DNA of 64,000 nucleotides from Saccharospirillum sp. MSK14-1. Lineage in GTDB: Bacteria > Pseudomonadota > Gammaproteobacteria > Pseudomonadales > Natronospirillaceae. The position numbers were made by a program, and so were the translations under genes. The first letter of the stretch is position 1; the number at the start of each line of letters is the position of its first letter. Under the pieces are notes generated by a model. That model searched no databases. It was not told the origin of the DNA and worked only from the letters and a program-made list of their open reading frames with translations. Below are positions 42,201 to 51,546 of the stretch, piece by piece. Location: positions 806,001-870,000 of the forward strand of contig NZ_MIES01000026.1 in the NCBI RefSeq assembly GCF_003054965.1. Reading direction: 5' to 3'.

Positions 42201-45200
42201 ACCAGCTTGAGTGTCAGCGGTGATGCGAATCTGGCCGCCGACGTCACCACATCGGGTACTCAAACCTATAGCGGTGCGGTCACATTAAACGGCGACCGGA
42301 TTCTGACCACCAACACGGATGTTCATTTCGTTAACACCGTTTCTGGCGACGGTGGCGATAACGACAGCCTCGATATCGATGGCAACCTGGATTTGGACGG
42401 CGCGGCGAGTGGCCTCACTGCTTTAGATGTCAGTGGCACGTCCAATTTGGCCGCCGACGTCACGACGACCGGTAAGCAAACCTACAGTGGCGCAGTCACA
42501 TTAAACGGCGACCGTATTCTGACCGCGGGTACCGATGTTCAGTTCGTTAGCGCGGTTTCTGGCGACGGTGGTGATAACGACAGTCTCGATATCGATGGCA
42601 ACCTGGATTTGGATGGCGCGGCGAGTGGCCTCACTGCACTGGATGTCAGTGGCACTGCGAATTTGGCGGCCGACGTTACGACGACCGGTAAGCAAACTTA
42701 CACCGGCGCAGTTACATTAAGCGGCGATCGAATTCTGACCGCGGGTACCGATGTTCAGTTCGTTAGCACGGTTTCTGGCGATGGCGGAGACAACGACAGC
42801 CTCGATATCGATGGCAACCTGGATTTGGATGGCGCGGCGAGTGGCCTCACTGCTTTAGATATCAGTGGCACGTCCAATTTGGCCGCCGACGTCACGACGA
42901 CCGGTAAGCAAGCCTACGGCGGCGCAGTCACATTAAACGGCGACCGTATTCTGACCGCAGGTACCGATGTTCAGTTCGTTAGCACGGTTTCTGGCGACGG
43001 TGGTGATAACGACAGTCTCGATATCGATGGCAACTTGGATTTGGATGGTGCGGCCAGTGGCCTCACTGCTTTAGATGTCAGTGGCACGTCCAATTTGGCC
43101 GCCGACGTCACGACGACCGGTAAGCAAACATACAGCGGCGCAGTCACATTAAACGGCGACCGTATTCTGACCGCGGGTACCGATGTTCAGTTCGTTAGCA
43201 CGGTTTCTGGCGATGGTGGTGATAACGACAGTCTCGATATCACCGGTAACCTGGATTTGGATGGTGCGGCCAGTGGCCTCACTGCACTGGACGTCAGCGG
43301 CACAGCGAATTTGGCGGCCGACGTTACGACGACCGGCAAGCAAACATACAGCGGCGCAGTTACATTAAACGGCGATCGAATTCTGACCGCGGGTACCGAT
43401 GTTCAGTTCGTTAGCGCGGTTTCTGGCGATGGCGGAGACAACGATAGCCTCGATATCACCGGCAACCTGGATTTGGATGGGGCAGCCAGCGGCCTCACAG
43501 CACTGGACGTCAGCGGCACTGCGAATTTGGCTGCCAACGTTACGACGACCGGTAAGCAAACTTACAGCGGCGCAGTTACATTAAGCGGCGATCGAATTCT
43601 GACCGCGGGTACCGATGTTCAGTTCGTTAGCGCGGTTTCTGGCGACGGTGGTGATAACGACAGTCTCGATATCGCTGGCAACATAGATTTGGACGGCGCA
43701 GCCAGCGGCCTCACAGCACTGGACGTCAGCGGCACTGCGAATTTAGCCGCCAACGTTACAACGACCGGTAAGCAAACTTATAGCGGCGCAGTTACATTAA
43801 GCGGCGACCGTATTCTGACCGCGGGTACCGACGTTCAGTTCGTTAGCACGGTTTCTGGCGATGGCGGAGACAACGATAGCCTCGATGTCGCTGGTAACTT
43901 AGATTTGGATGGCGCAGCGAGTGACCTCACTGCTTTAGATGTCAGTGGCACGTCCAATTTGGCCGCCGACGTCACGACGACCGGTAAGCAAACTTACAGC
44001 GGCGCAGTCACATTAAACGGCGACCGTATTCTGACCGCAGGTACCGATGTTCAGTTCGTTAGCGCGGTTTCTGGCGATGGCGGAGACAACGATAGCCTCG
44101 ATATCATCGGCAACCTGGATTTGGATGGCGCAGCCAGTGGCCTCACTGCACTGGACGTTAGTGGCACCTCCAACCTCGCCGCCGACGTCACAACCTCGGG
44201 CGCACAAACCTACACCGGCACGGCCACCATGGAGGGTGATCGGGTACTGGCCGGTAGCCTGGTGACGTTCAGCGATACCCTCACCAGCAACAACAACGAT
44301 CTCGATATCACCGGCAACCTGGCGCTGAACGGTGCCACCAGCGATTTCGCCGACCTCAGAGTTACCGGCAATCTCGACCTCAATGCTGACATCACCAACA
44401 GTGGCAGCCTAAGGGTTGATGGCACTGCCGATCTGGCGGCCGATGTCAGTACTACCGGCGGCCAAACCTACAGTGGCGCGGTCGATCTGAACGGTGAGCG
44501 TACGCTGACGGCATCCCTGGTGACCTTTACCACTTCACTGACGGGCGACTCGACCAACAACCTCATCGTGAATGGTGATCTGAGTCTGGGCAGTGGTGGT
44601 ACGTCCAACATCGGTTTGTTGGATGTGAATGGTAATCTGACCAGTTTGACCGGTGCCATTACCAACACCGACAGCATTGATGTTTCTGGTACCGCCAATC
44701 TGGCCGCGAATATTTCCACCAATAGGACTCAGAACTATCAGGGCAATGTGACCTTGGCGTCGGGCGTTGATTTGGATGCCGACGACGACAACATCAGTTT
44801 TGGTGGCACCATCAATGGCAGCCACGATCTGACCGTTAATGCGGGCACGGCGGACGTTACTTTCGCGAACGCGATTGGCAACACCACGGCGTTGGATGAC
44901 CTGACGGTAACCGGCAGCGACATTGCGTTGAATGGCAATGTCACCACCAACGGTGTTCAGACGTACAACGGCGCGTCGACGATTACCGGCAGTCGCACGC
45001 TGGATGGCACGACGGTCTCCTTCAACGGCACCCTGGCCGGCAACGGCAACAACCTGAACGTACTGCACAATCTGACTTTGGGTGGTGCGACGAGCAACTT
45101 TGGCGACTTGGACGTTGGCGGCAATTTGGATCTGGATGGCGCCATCACCAATACCGACAGCCTGGACGTGACCGGTACGTCTAACCTGGCGGCGGATGTG

Positions 45201-48200
45201 ACCACCAGCGGAACACAGACGTACACCGGCGCGGTAGACCTTGTGGGTGTTCGCACCCTCAATGGGACGGCCATTGCGTTTGGTTCGACGCTGACCGGTG
45301 ATAACAACGCGTTTAATGTGGATGGCAACCTGACCCTGGGGGATGACGCCACGGCTTTGGGTGCGGTGGACGTCGATGGCAATCTGGATGCGCAGGGCGA
45401 AATCAACAGCGCCAGTCTGGATGTGTCCGGTACTTCGTCGCTGGCCGGCAACGTCACCACGACCGGACTTCAGACGTACACCGGCATCGTCACGTTGGCA
45501 GGCAACGTCGATCTGAACAGCACAGGCAACGACATCACCTTCAGTAATAATCTGGTGGGTGCTGGATTTAATTTAGGCATCGATGTTGATGGGGGCGATT
45601 TCAGTTACCAAAGCCTGAGTGGACTCAACGATTTCACGCTCACTGAAACCAACATCCAACTGAGTCAGGACATCACTACCACCGGCAGCCAGACGTACAC
45701 CGGCAACGTGACCTTGATGAACGACATTAGATTGGATACCACCAACGACGCTATCACTTTCAATGGCAGCGTCGATGGCAATGGCGATGGCACCGAATCA
45801 CTGACGCTGGATATTGAAAACGCGACGGCGACGTTCACCGGTAATGTGGGCACCACCAACCAGCTTGAGTTTCTGGATGTCGAAGGTGAGACCCAGTTGG
45901 GCGGCGATGTTACGACGCTCAATCAACAGAATTATCAGCAGGCGGTCACGCTCACCGGCGATGCTACCTTAAGCACGTCCAACACCAGCCACATCACCTT
46001 TGGTTCCAGCATCGATGGCGCGGGTGCGCTGGTGTTGAATGCCGGTGCGGGTGCGATCAACTTTGGTGGGAATCTGGGTAGCGGTACGGCGTTAACCACC
46101 CTGGCCGTGAACGCCGACGAATTCGATCTGAACCACGATGTTACGACCACCGGCGGCCAAGACTACAACGGCATTGTGACGCTCACTGATGACGTCACGT
46201 TAACCGCCAATGGCGCGGTGGATTTCAGCGATACCGTCGATGGCGATCACTCCCTCATCATTGATGCCGGAACCGGCCCGGTGAGTTTTGGCAGTACCGT
46301 GGGTGTGGATGAAAACCTGGCGGCGCTGAACGTGACAGCCAATGCCATCAACTTGAACGCCAATGTCGAAACCACCGGTAACCAGGATTACACCGGTGCG
46401 GTGATCTTGTTCAATGACATCAGCCTGACAGCAACGAATGCCGACATCACTGTCGATGGTACGGTTGATGGCGACTCCAGTGGTGCTCAGTCACTGACGT
46501 TGAACAGTGGCAACGGCAACCTCGAATTTACCGGCGCTATTGGTGGCGGCACGGCGTTGAATAACCTCACCATCACAGACGCCAATGACAGCCAGTTCGA
46601 TGCCATCAATTTGGCCAATACGTTCACCCAACACAATGGCGACGGCACCACCACCTTGGGTGGCGCCATTGATGCGCACAGCATTGATTTCACCGTAAGC
46701 GGATTAACCTTGCTCAGCGGCATCAGCCTGGATACCAGTGCCAATGGCAGCGGTGATATTACGCTGAATGTGGATGACTTATTAACCGTGGGTGGCAGCA
46801 CGACGATTAATGCGGGCAGCGGCCAGGTCTCTTTGGCGCCATCCACCGATACCAATACGGTTCAAATCTGTCGCGGTGGTGCCTGTGATACGGGTGCCTA
46901 CCAAACCGTTTATGATTTGAATGATTTGTCGATTACCGCCGATGCCATTCAGTTTGGCAGCAACGATCACACCGCAGACATCACCTTGGAAGGCATCGTT
47001 TTTGATTACGAACTGCTGGTGATTAACGACGGTGATATCAACATCACCGGTAACCTTGATGGCTCCAATGGCGGTGCGTTAATCATCAACCCGGGTGCCA
47101 GCGGCGACGCCATTTTTGAAGGCGGTGAGGTGCACACCGAATTTGATCAGACCTATTCGTCCAACGTTGAACTGACCGGCGATTTCCAACTGACCAGTGA
47201 TTCAGGCGACATCAATTTCACCGGCTCAGTCACCGGTTCGGACAGCCTGACCATTACCCACGCCAGTGACGTTAACCTCGGCGGCACCGTCAACCTGGGT
47301 GGCGATTTCGACCTGCAAGACGCCGACGGCACCTTGACCTTGGTCGATGGCTTATCGCTGACGGCCGCCAACATCGTCTTGAACGCCGCTACCATTACGT
47401 CCGGCGGCGGCGCGACCATTACCTTGAGCACCACCGCCAATGGCGATATCGACTTGATCACCGATGATCTGAGCCTGGGCGGTGATCTGGAGTTGGATGC
47501 CGGGACCGGCACCATTACCTTGGCACCGCAAGACAGCACCGCCAGTCTGGAATTGTGCAGCGATGCGTCGTGCCCGGGTGCGGCCAGTGGCGGCGCTCTG
47601 TACAACATCGGCGCGGGCTTCAGTTTTAACAGCGCGGCCAACTTCCAGGTTGGGCAGGATAACCACAGCGGCGACATCATCCTGTATGGCTTTACCGCGA
47701 ATTACGATTTAGCGCTTGCCAACACCGGCACCGGCAGCATCACCATTGAGGGCGATTTCACCAGTAACCATGACCTGTCGCTCACCTCCGGCAGCGGCGG
47801 CATTAGCCTGGGTGCAACAATTGATACCGGTGCCGGTACGCAAACCTATGACGGCGCTGTCACCCTGGCTGACAACACCACCTTAGCAACGGATGACGCC
47901 GATGTGTCATTCACCAGCACCGTCGACGGCACGCATGACCTGACCATTACCACCGGTGATGGCGATGTGACCTTTGATGGCGCTGTCGGGGGTGGCACCG
48001 CCCTGGCGTCGCTCGATGTGGATGCCGGTGACATCACTTTCACGGACATCGACACCAATAATGCCCTGTCGTTGCATGCTCAAAACACGCTGGGCTTTAC
48101 CGCAGGCACCACGCTGACCGCGGGTGATCCATTGACGCTGGCCATCAACCAGGCCGGTGGTTCGGCGGTAACGCTCGACCTGAATGGACTGACGCTCGAC

Positions 48201-50024
48201 AGCACCAACATTCAATTGCTCGGCAGCGGTGCTGATCGGCTGCAAGGGTATGACACCGCAGCCAACAGCTGGGCAGTGACCGGTACCGACAGTGGCACAC
48301 TCGACAGCACCGATTTGTCGAGCACGGCGTCGTTCGATGGTTTCTCCGAACTGGGCGGTGGCGACGTCGGCGATACCTTTAATATCAGCGGCAGTTACGC
48401 CGGCAACCTGGTGGGCGGTGATGGTGACGATACCTTTAACCGACTCGGCACCGGCGCGGTGAACGGTCAGATCAATGGCGGCGCTGGCACCAATACCTAC
48501 GATGTGTCGGGAACCAGCAGCGCGGTCACGCTGGTTTTCGGTCAGGGGTTCAGTAACATCCAGAGCCTGATTGGCGATGGTGACCTGCTGCGCGGCAGCG
48601 TCAGCGGTTCCACCACCTGGACGCTCAATGGCGACGACAGCGGCACCCTGGGCGTGGGTGGCGATACCTTCACCTTCGATGGCTTCGATACCCTGATCAG
48701 CGGCGCCGGTGGTACCAACACCTTTACCTCCGATGGTCAGTACGCCGGTGATATCGACCTGCGCGGCAACGACAATCGCTGGCACTACACCGCCGGGCAG
48801 ACGCTGACTCAGGGTCAGGTGCTGGGCAGCGGTGCGCTGAGCATTCCGCATCGCGACGATCTCAGTGCAGGCGATATGAGTGTCAGCGGCGCGGATCTGT
48901 CGTTGCCCGACCTGATCAACTACACCGGCAACCTCTTTATCGGCGCCTTGATCACGCCGGGAACGCTGCCGTTGAATGCGAATTACAACAACCTCGACAT
49001 CAACGCCAACCGGTTAACCATCAGCGATGCCATTCAGACCGGCGGTAACCTGATTTTGATGGCGTCAGAAATAATCCTGACCGGTGCATCCATTAACACC
49101 GGCAAAGGCGTCAGCTTTGTTGCAGTGGGCAACGACTGCGCCGTCTGTGGCGGTTTGACCGGCTCGGGCAATGTCATCGTTAACGCTGAGACGCTGGTTG
49201 AAGCTCAAAGTGGGCAGATCATTGCGGCCGGTGGTGTGAGTCAGTCTGACAACCTGATTCTGGATTTTAACGGTGGCAGCTTCGAACTGGCCGTCAGTGA
49301 AGAACAGCAGCTGACGTCGGAGCCGAGCAGTCTGTCGGATGCCGAAGGTGTTCCGCTGACCACCAACACCAGCGCCTTTATCAATCGGTTGGGTCTGGAT
49401 CTGGTCAGCGTGTCGGTGAACTTCAGTAATCCGGCTGCCGCGGTGCTCGGTGTGCGTGCCATCGAGGTGATCGACCTGGCGCTCTTTGAAGAAGACCTGA
49501 CGTTATTTGGTCGCATGGGTGAAGGTGTGGCTCTGGCGTTCGCGCAGTGCGAAGAAATTGAAGGGTGTACGCCAGATGTCACGGCGGAGGAATTAACGGC
49601 CTCGATTGATGATCTGCAAGAACGCATCGACCGCTTGGAAGGTGAGTTAACCACCACCAGCGATGCCCAGCGCCGTGAACAGATTCAGACCTTGCTGGCG
49701 GGTTTCCGTGCTCAGCAGTCGGAGTTCTCGACCTACAAAGCCGACCTGCAATCGTTCACCGGTTTTGAAGAGTTGATGGACGAAGAACTCGGCACCGATC
49801 AGGAAATTGATATGGAAGCGGTGGAGCGTCAGTTGGCGGTGATTGAAACCATCTACACTCGGGTTCGATTCCTGGAAAACTTGCAGTTTAATGCCGACCG
49901 TCGGGCGCAGTTTGCCGAAGCCACCGGCCTGGACTTAACCGAGCAGCGGTTGAACGAAATTATTGAAAGCACGCTGGCGGTGGCGAGCCGCGCCGAGTCT
50001 GAATTGGAAACCTTGTTGGATTGA
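39156..50024 (+). CDS. Giant TpsA-type filamentous haemagglutinin-like exoprotein
   Basis: About 3,620 residues. After a hydrophobic signal (FPRAALATAILAATASLGRA) comes the TPS domain with NSDKLVVEWGSFDVNVGESV, LNQILNGDVSVIRGQINANG and the hallmark NPNGVYFG, then a beta-helical stalk rich in Thr/Asp/Gly. A repeat array of nine 72-residue units occupies 42312-44255. Two Cys-x4-Cys modules (ICRGGACDTG and LCSDASCPG) lie near 46.9 and 47.6 kb. The C-terminal 200 residues (49.5-50.0 kb) are helical and contain LAFAQCEEIEGC. The start is uncertain: ATG 39156, with upstream ATG 39141 and TTG 39186 as alternatives. Secreted by the preceding TpsB; probably an adhesin or biofilm factor. Confidence 0.92.
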   Translation: MTRRRSHGCGLTLPGIFDRARFPRAALATAILAATASLGRAGPTGGDVVAGDGSVSRPDANTTNVQQNSDKLVVEWGSFDVNVGESVNFYQPSSTALVLNQILNGDVSVIRGQINANGQVILANPNGVYFGDSAQLSVGSLVASGHAIDTADFLNGELNFEHQEGTDGSVINHGTIEAASGGSVTLLGRRVENHGYIVAHAGRINLAVGDRIALDFDGDGLMRFSIDEAVLENLSGADSALTNTGELLANGGTIVLEGQVAQDIFSQVVNNDGIIRAGRIDNTGGVISLVGSGGRDNSVVNSGQIDASAMDANSDGGKITLHAEDSTLLVQDGSQISASSNNQQGGQVHLLGDQIALTGDASVDASGELGGGEILVGGDYQGKSTGVPNADKVIVGSGVLLNADAHRLGDGGRIIVWADDWTRFAGTLTARGGSEGGDGGFAEVSGKQKLAYNGFADLSAMVGEFGVLLLDPETIQIVSGVGDEDDELNGDNVVDFTDDDAGDQSFVISASAINSQSSSVVLQATQDITQDSDAAISMDNVGVGITLQAGQNIDLQAGITTQGGAIVLEADSSSQPGGSNGTGTLTIAGSGLTTNGGGQAGADVTLSGNVVDVDSAIAAGNGAVAMSGAGDILLGANVTTTGTQTYNHDVTLSGERTLGGSTVNFAGTLTGDGSDLTINGNLDLDDEGSGIGELEVNGDLDLNALANLSSLTRLNVTGASSLGADVSTAGTQTYGGAVTLTDAVTLTAIDSAITFNSTIGGAHHLAVNAGDDTVSFGNGGDDDDVNVGSLEVTATTINLFDDITTTTASTGSQIYTGDVTLNTGVQLATNNSDITFNGSVDGAFSLTLTAGTGTVTFGDGTDSDAVTIGSLTATAGTIKFNDNVTTSAGGQTYNGALQLGANTTLDSGDSNVDFNGDLDAAGNNLTVNVDGGDFSYQALNNLNDLAITETNLTLSQDITTAGTQTYNGSVMLEGDRTLAGSSVNFASSVSGNDADGDDSLAITGNLDLDGALTEITSLSVSGDANLAADVTTSGTQTYSGAVTLNGDRILTTNTDVHFVNTVSGDGGDNDSLDIDGNLDLDGAASGLTALDVSGTSNLAADVTTTGKQTYSGAVTLNGDRILTAGTDVQFVSAVSGDGGDNDSLDIDGNLDLDGAASGLTALDVSGTANLAADVTTTGKQTYTGAVTLSGDRILTAGTDVQFVSTVSGDGGDNDSLDIDGNLDLDGAASGLTALDISGTSNLAADVTTTGKQAYGGAVTLNGDRILTAGTDVQFVSTVSGDGGDNDSLDIDGNLDLDGAASGLTALDVSGTSNLAADVTTTGKQTYSGAVTLNGDRILTAGTDVQFVSTVSGDGGDNDSLDITGNLDLDGAASGLTALDVSGTANLAADVTTTGKQTYSGAVTLNGDRILTAGTDVQFVSAVSGDGGDNDSLDITGNLDLDGAASGLTALDVSGTANLAANVTTTGKQTYSGAVTLSGDRILTAGTDVQFVSAVSGDGGDNDSLDIAGNIDLDGAASGLTALDVSGTANLAANVTTTGKQTYSGAVTLSGDRILTAGTDVQFVSTVSGDGGDNDSLDVAGNLDLDGAASDLTALDVSGTSNLAADVTTTGKQTYSGAVTLNGDRILTAGTDVQFVSAVSGDGGDNDSLDIIGNLDLDGAASGLTALDVSGTSNLAADVTTSGAQTYTGTATMEGDRVLAGSLVTFSDTLTSNNNDLDITGNLALNGATSDFADLRVTGNLDLNADITNSGSLRVDGTADLAADVSTTGGQTYSGAVDLNGERTLTASLVTFTTSLTGDSTNNLIVNGDLSLGSGGTSNIGLLDVNGNLTSLTGAITNTDSIDVSGTANLAANISTNRTQNYQGNVTLASGVDLDADDDNISFGGTINGSHDLTVNAGTADVTFANAIGNTTALDDLTVTGSDIALNGNVTTNGVQTYNGASTITGSRTLDGTTVSFNGTLAGNGNNLNVLHNLTLGGATSNFGDLDVGGNLDLDGAITNTDSLDVTGTSNLAADVTTSGTQTYTGAVDLVGVRTLNGTAIAFGSTLTGDNNAFNVDGNLTLGDDATALGAVDVDGNLDAQGEINSASLDVSGTSSLAGNVTTTGLQTYTGIVTLAGNVDLNSTGNDITFSNNLVGAGFNLGIDVDGGDFSYQSLSGLNDFTLTETNIQLSQDITTTGSQTYTGNVTLMNDIRLDTTNDAITFNGSVDGNGDGTESLTLDIENATATFTGNVGTTNQLEFLDVEGETQLGGDVTTLNQQNYQQAVTLTGDATLSTSNTSHITFGSSIDGAGALVLNAGAGAINFGGNLGSGTALTTLAVNADEFDLNHDVTTTGGQDYNGIVTLTDDVTLTANGAVDFSDTVDGDHSLIIDAGTGPVSFGSTVGVDENLAALNVTANAINLNANVETTGNQDYTGAVILFNDISLTATNADITVDGTVDGDSSGAQSLTLNSGNGNLEFTGAIGGGTALNNLTITDANDSQFDAINLANTFTQHNGDGTTTLGGAIDAHSIDFTVSGLTLLSGISLDTSANGSGDITLNVDDLLTVGGSTTINAGSGQVSLAPSTDTNTVQICRGGACDTGAYQTVYDLNDLSITADAIQFGSNDHTADITLEGIVFDYELLVINDGDINITGNLDGSNGGALIINPGASGDAIFEGGEVHTEFDQTYSSNVELTGDFQLTSDSGDINFTGSVTGSDSLTITHASDVNLGGTVNLGGDFDLQDADGTLTLVDGLSLTAANIVLNAATITSGGGATITLSTTANGDIDLITDDLSLGGDLELDAGTGTITLAPQDSTASLELCSDASCPGAASGGALYNIGAGFSFNSAANFQVGQDNHSGDIILYGFTANYDLALANTGTGSITIEGDFTSNHDLSLTSGSGGISLGATIDTGAGTQTYDGAVTLADNTTLATDDADVSFTSTVDGTHDLTITTGDGDVTFDGAVGGGTALASLDVDAGDITFTDIDTNNALSLHAQNTLGFTAGTTLTAGDPLTLAINQAGGSAVTLDLNGLTLDSTNIQLLGSGADRLQGYDTAANSWAVTGTDSGTLDSTDLSSTASFDGFSELGGGDVGDTFNISGSYAGNLVGGDGDDTFNRLGTGAVNGQINGGAGTNTYDVSGTSSAVTLVFGQGFSNIQSLIGDGDLLRGSVSGSTTWTLNGDDSGTLGVGGDTFTFDGFDTLISGAGGTNTFTSDGQYAGDIDLRGNDNRWHYTAGQTLTQGQVLGSGALSIPHRDDLSAGDMSVSGADLSLPDLINYTGNLFIGALITPGTLPLNANYNNLDINANRLTISDAIQTGGNLILMASEIILTGASINTGKGVSFVAVGNDCAVCGGLTGSGNVIVNAETLVEAQSGQIIAAGGVSQSDNLILDFNGGSFELAVSEEQQLTSEPSSLSDAEGVPLTTNTSAFINRLGLDLVSVSVNFSNPAAAVLGVRAIEVIDLALFEEDLTLFGRMGEGVALAFAQCEEIEGCTPDVTAEELTASIDDLQERIDRLEGELTTTSDAQRREQIQTLLAGFRAQQSEFSTYKADLQSFTGFEELMDEELGTDQEIDMEAVERQLAVIETIYTRVRFLENLQFNADRRAQFAEATGLDLTEQRLNEIIESTLAVASRAESELETLLD
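42312..44255 (+). repeat. Nine tandem 216-bp repeats inside tpsA
   Basis: Each unit encodes 72 residues: GTDVQFVSAVSGDGG, NDSLDIDGNLDLDGAASGL, ALDVSGTSNLAADVTTTGKQ and YSGAVTLNGDRILTA joined in order. Unit boundaries fall every 216 bases (42312, 42528, 42744 ... 44040). Units 2-8 are nearly identical at DNA level, with a few alternating variants (DIDG/DITG, TSNLAADV/TANLAANV); the first and last units are more diverged. This is a recent expansion and a site for copy-number change. Confidence 0.92.
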
Positions 50025-50025
50025 T

Positions 50026-50598
50026 ATGAAACGACTTGTCTGTGCGCTGATCTGGATGTACTGGCCGCTGGTGATGGCAGAAGACCTGCCATTGCCGGAT
50101 GAGTCGGCGCAGGACGCGCAGCCAGAGGTGTTGGCCGAAGATGGACGTGAGGCAGACACCGAGGCGGAAGCAGACACAGACGTCGAGACGGCACCGGTGG
50201 TGACGCTGGCCGAGGAAATTGAACTGCTCGAAGACGTTCAGGCAGGCCTGGCGTTAGCGCTGGCGGCCTGCGCGGAAGAAGCCCACTGCGTGACGGCACT
50301 GAACGAGCAGGAAATGCAGCACATGCGTGATGAATTGAGCGAGCTGTTGACTGAGCGCGAATTGCCGGCGGATGACCCGCTGCGTGAGCGTTACGAGACG
50401 CTGCTGCGCGAACAGGTGCAGATGCAGCAAACCATTGCCGTGGTGACGGCTAACATCGATCGAGACGAACTCGAAGGTGTATGGTCGGACCAGTTTGAAA
50501 TTGACGAAATCGTTGTTGGCCCTCAGGTGCCGTTTCCGAATGAGGACATTACCCTGAGCCGATTCGAAGATCTTAACCAGCCCTTACCGATTGAGTAA
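50026..50598 (+). CDS. Exported acidic protein resembling the TpsA C-terminal domain
   Basis: A 190-residue protein with signal MKRLVCALIWMYWPLVMAED, an acidic Glu/Asp-rich linker, then LALALAACAEEAHC followed by a helical region (MRDELSELLTERELPADDPL). The same pattern LAFAQCEEIEGC plus helices occurs in the C-terminal part of TpsA (49.53-49.8 kb), including the Cys-x5-Cys spacing, so both probably share a domain. The ATG at 50026 overlaps the tpsA stop region by only a few bases, which implies co-translation. Possible roles are assembly or anchoring of TpsA in the periplasm; no known family. Confidence 0.72.
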   Translation: MKRLVCALIWMYWPLVMAEDLPLPDESAQDAQPEVLAEDGREADTEAEADTDVETAPVVTLAEEIELLEDVQAGLALALAACAEEAHCVTALNEQEMQHMRDELSELLTERELPADDPLRERYETLLREQVQMQQTIAVVTANIDRDELEGVWSDQFEIDEIVVGPQVPFPNEDITLSRFEDLNQPLPIE

Positions 50599-50624
50599 GG
50601 CAGAACACGAAGGAAGCTTGAACC

Positions 50625-51527
50625 ATGTCAGCCCAAACCAAAAAGTTAGCCATTTTGTTCGCCGATATTGTCGGCAGCACCCGGCTATACGACACCCTCG
50701 GAGATGAGCGCGCTCGACAGATTGTCAGCGTCACTCTGGATCTGCTGGCTGAAGTGGTGGCGCGCTATAAAGGCACCGTCATTAAGATGATTGGCGACGA
50801 AATCATGTGCACCTTTGATGACGTCGAAACCGCAACCAAAGCGGCCTGCGACATGCAGGAAACCATGGAAGAAGCGATTGCGGATAACGTTAACGAAGTG
50901 CCCGTCACCATTCGTGTGGGCTACCACTTTGGGCCCTGTGTGCTCGAAGACGGCGACGTTCATGGCGATGCGGTGAACGTCTCGGCGCGGATGGCGTCGC
51001 AGGCAAAATCGCGGCAGATCATCACCACCGCCGACAGCGTTAAATTGTTGCCCGCCATGCTGCGTGACAACGCTCGGGTGGTCGATTACGCCTCCATTAA
51101 AGGCAAGGGCGAAATGGAAATCGCCGAGATCATTTGGCAGGAAGAAGACGTGACGCGCATGCAGGTTGATGTGGCGTCGGTGTCGGCCAGCATGGGTCAA
51201 AGCGCGCACTTGCAGTTGGCGTATCAGGACAGCGTGATTCAACTGAATCACGATCGCGAATCGGCCATTCTTGGTCGCAGTGCGACCTGCGATATACCGG
51301 TCGCCGAGGCGCTGGCGTCGCGCCAGCACGTGCGCATTGAATTGCGCCGCGATCGGTTTGTGCTGATCGACCAAAGCACCAACGGCACCTATGTGCAGTT
51401 AGAAGGGGCTGAACCGGTGTATGTCCGTCGTGATGAGATGGTGTTAACCGGCACTGGTGTGATCAGCCTGGGGCGGGCGTTGGACAACAACCCGCAGGAA
51501 CTGATTCGGTTCCAATTGGAAGGCTGA
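50625..51527 (+). CDS. Class III adenylate/guanylate cyclase with C-terminal FHA domain
   Basis: A 300-residue cytoplasmic protein. Residues 5-175 form a class III cyclase: LAILFADIVGSTRL (first metal Asp), KGTVIKMIGDEIMCTF (second Asp), GDAVNVSARMASQA (catalytic Asn and Arg), so the catalytic set looks complete. Residues about 205-295 form an FHA phosphothreonine-binding domain: ILGRSATCDIPVAEALASRQH (the GR, S and SRxH motifs) and STNGTYVQ. It starts 26 bases after the previous stop. An FHA domain suggests it docks to the phosphorylated kinase encoded two genes downstream. Confidence 0.9.
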   Translation: MSAQTKKLAILFADIVGSTRLYDTLGDERARQIVSVTLDLLAEVVARYKGTVIKMIGDEIMCTFDDVETATKAACDMQETMEEAIADNVNEVPVTIRVGYHFGPCVLEDGDVHGDAVNVSARMASQAKSRQIITTADSVKLLPAMLRDNARVVDYASIKGKGEMEIAEIIWQEEDVTRMQVDVASVSASMGQSAHLQLAYQDSVIQLNHDRESAILGRSATCDIPVAEALASRQHVRIELRRDRFVLIDQSTNGTYVQLEGAEPVYVRRDEMVLTGTGVISLGRALDNNPQELIRFQLEG

Positions 51528-51546
51528 TGCCACGGAGGGTAGCACC

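Noticed and set aside
42312-44255. CRISPR array or satellite DNA
   Set aside because: The 216-bp units are in frame with tpsA and encode a coherent 72-residue beta-helix repeat; there are no short repeats with unique spacers.
41090-48851. Many long minus-strand open frames inside tpsA (for example 44535-45068 and 47907-48851)
   Set aside because: They mirror the repetitive, strongly codon-biased tpsA frame, lack ribosome-binding sites and show low-complexity sequence; they are shadows.
37403-50598. Contact-dependent inhibition (CdiAB) locus
   Set aside because: No VENN/pretoxin motif or variable toxin tip, and no immunity gene behind the exoprotein; the next gene resembles its tail instead.
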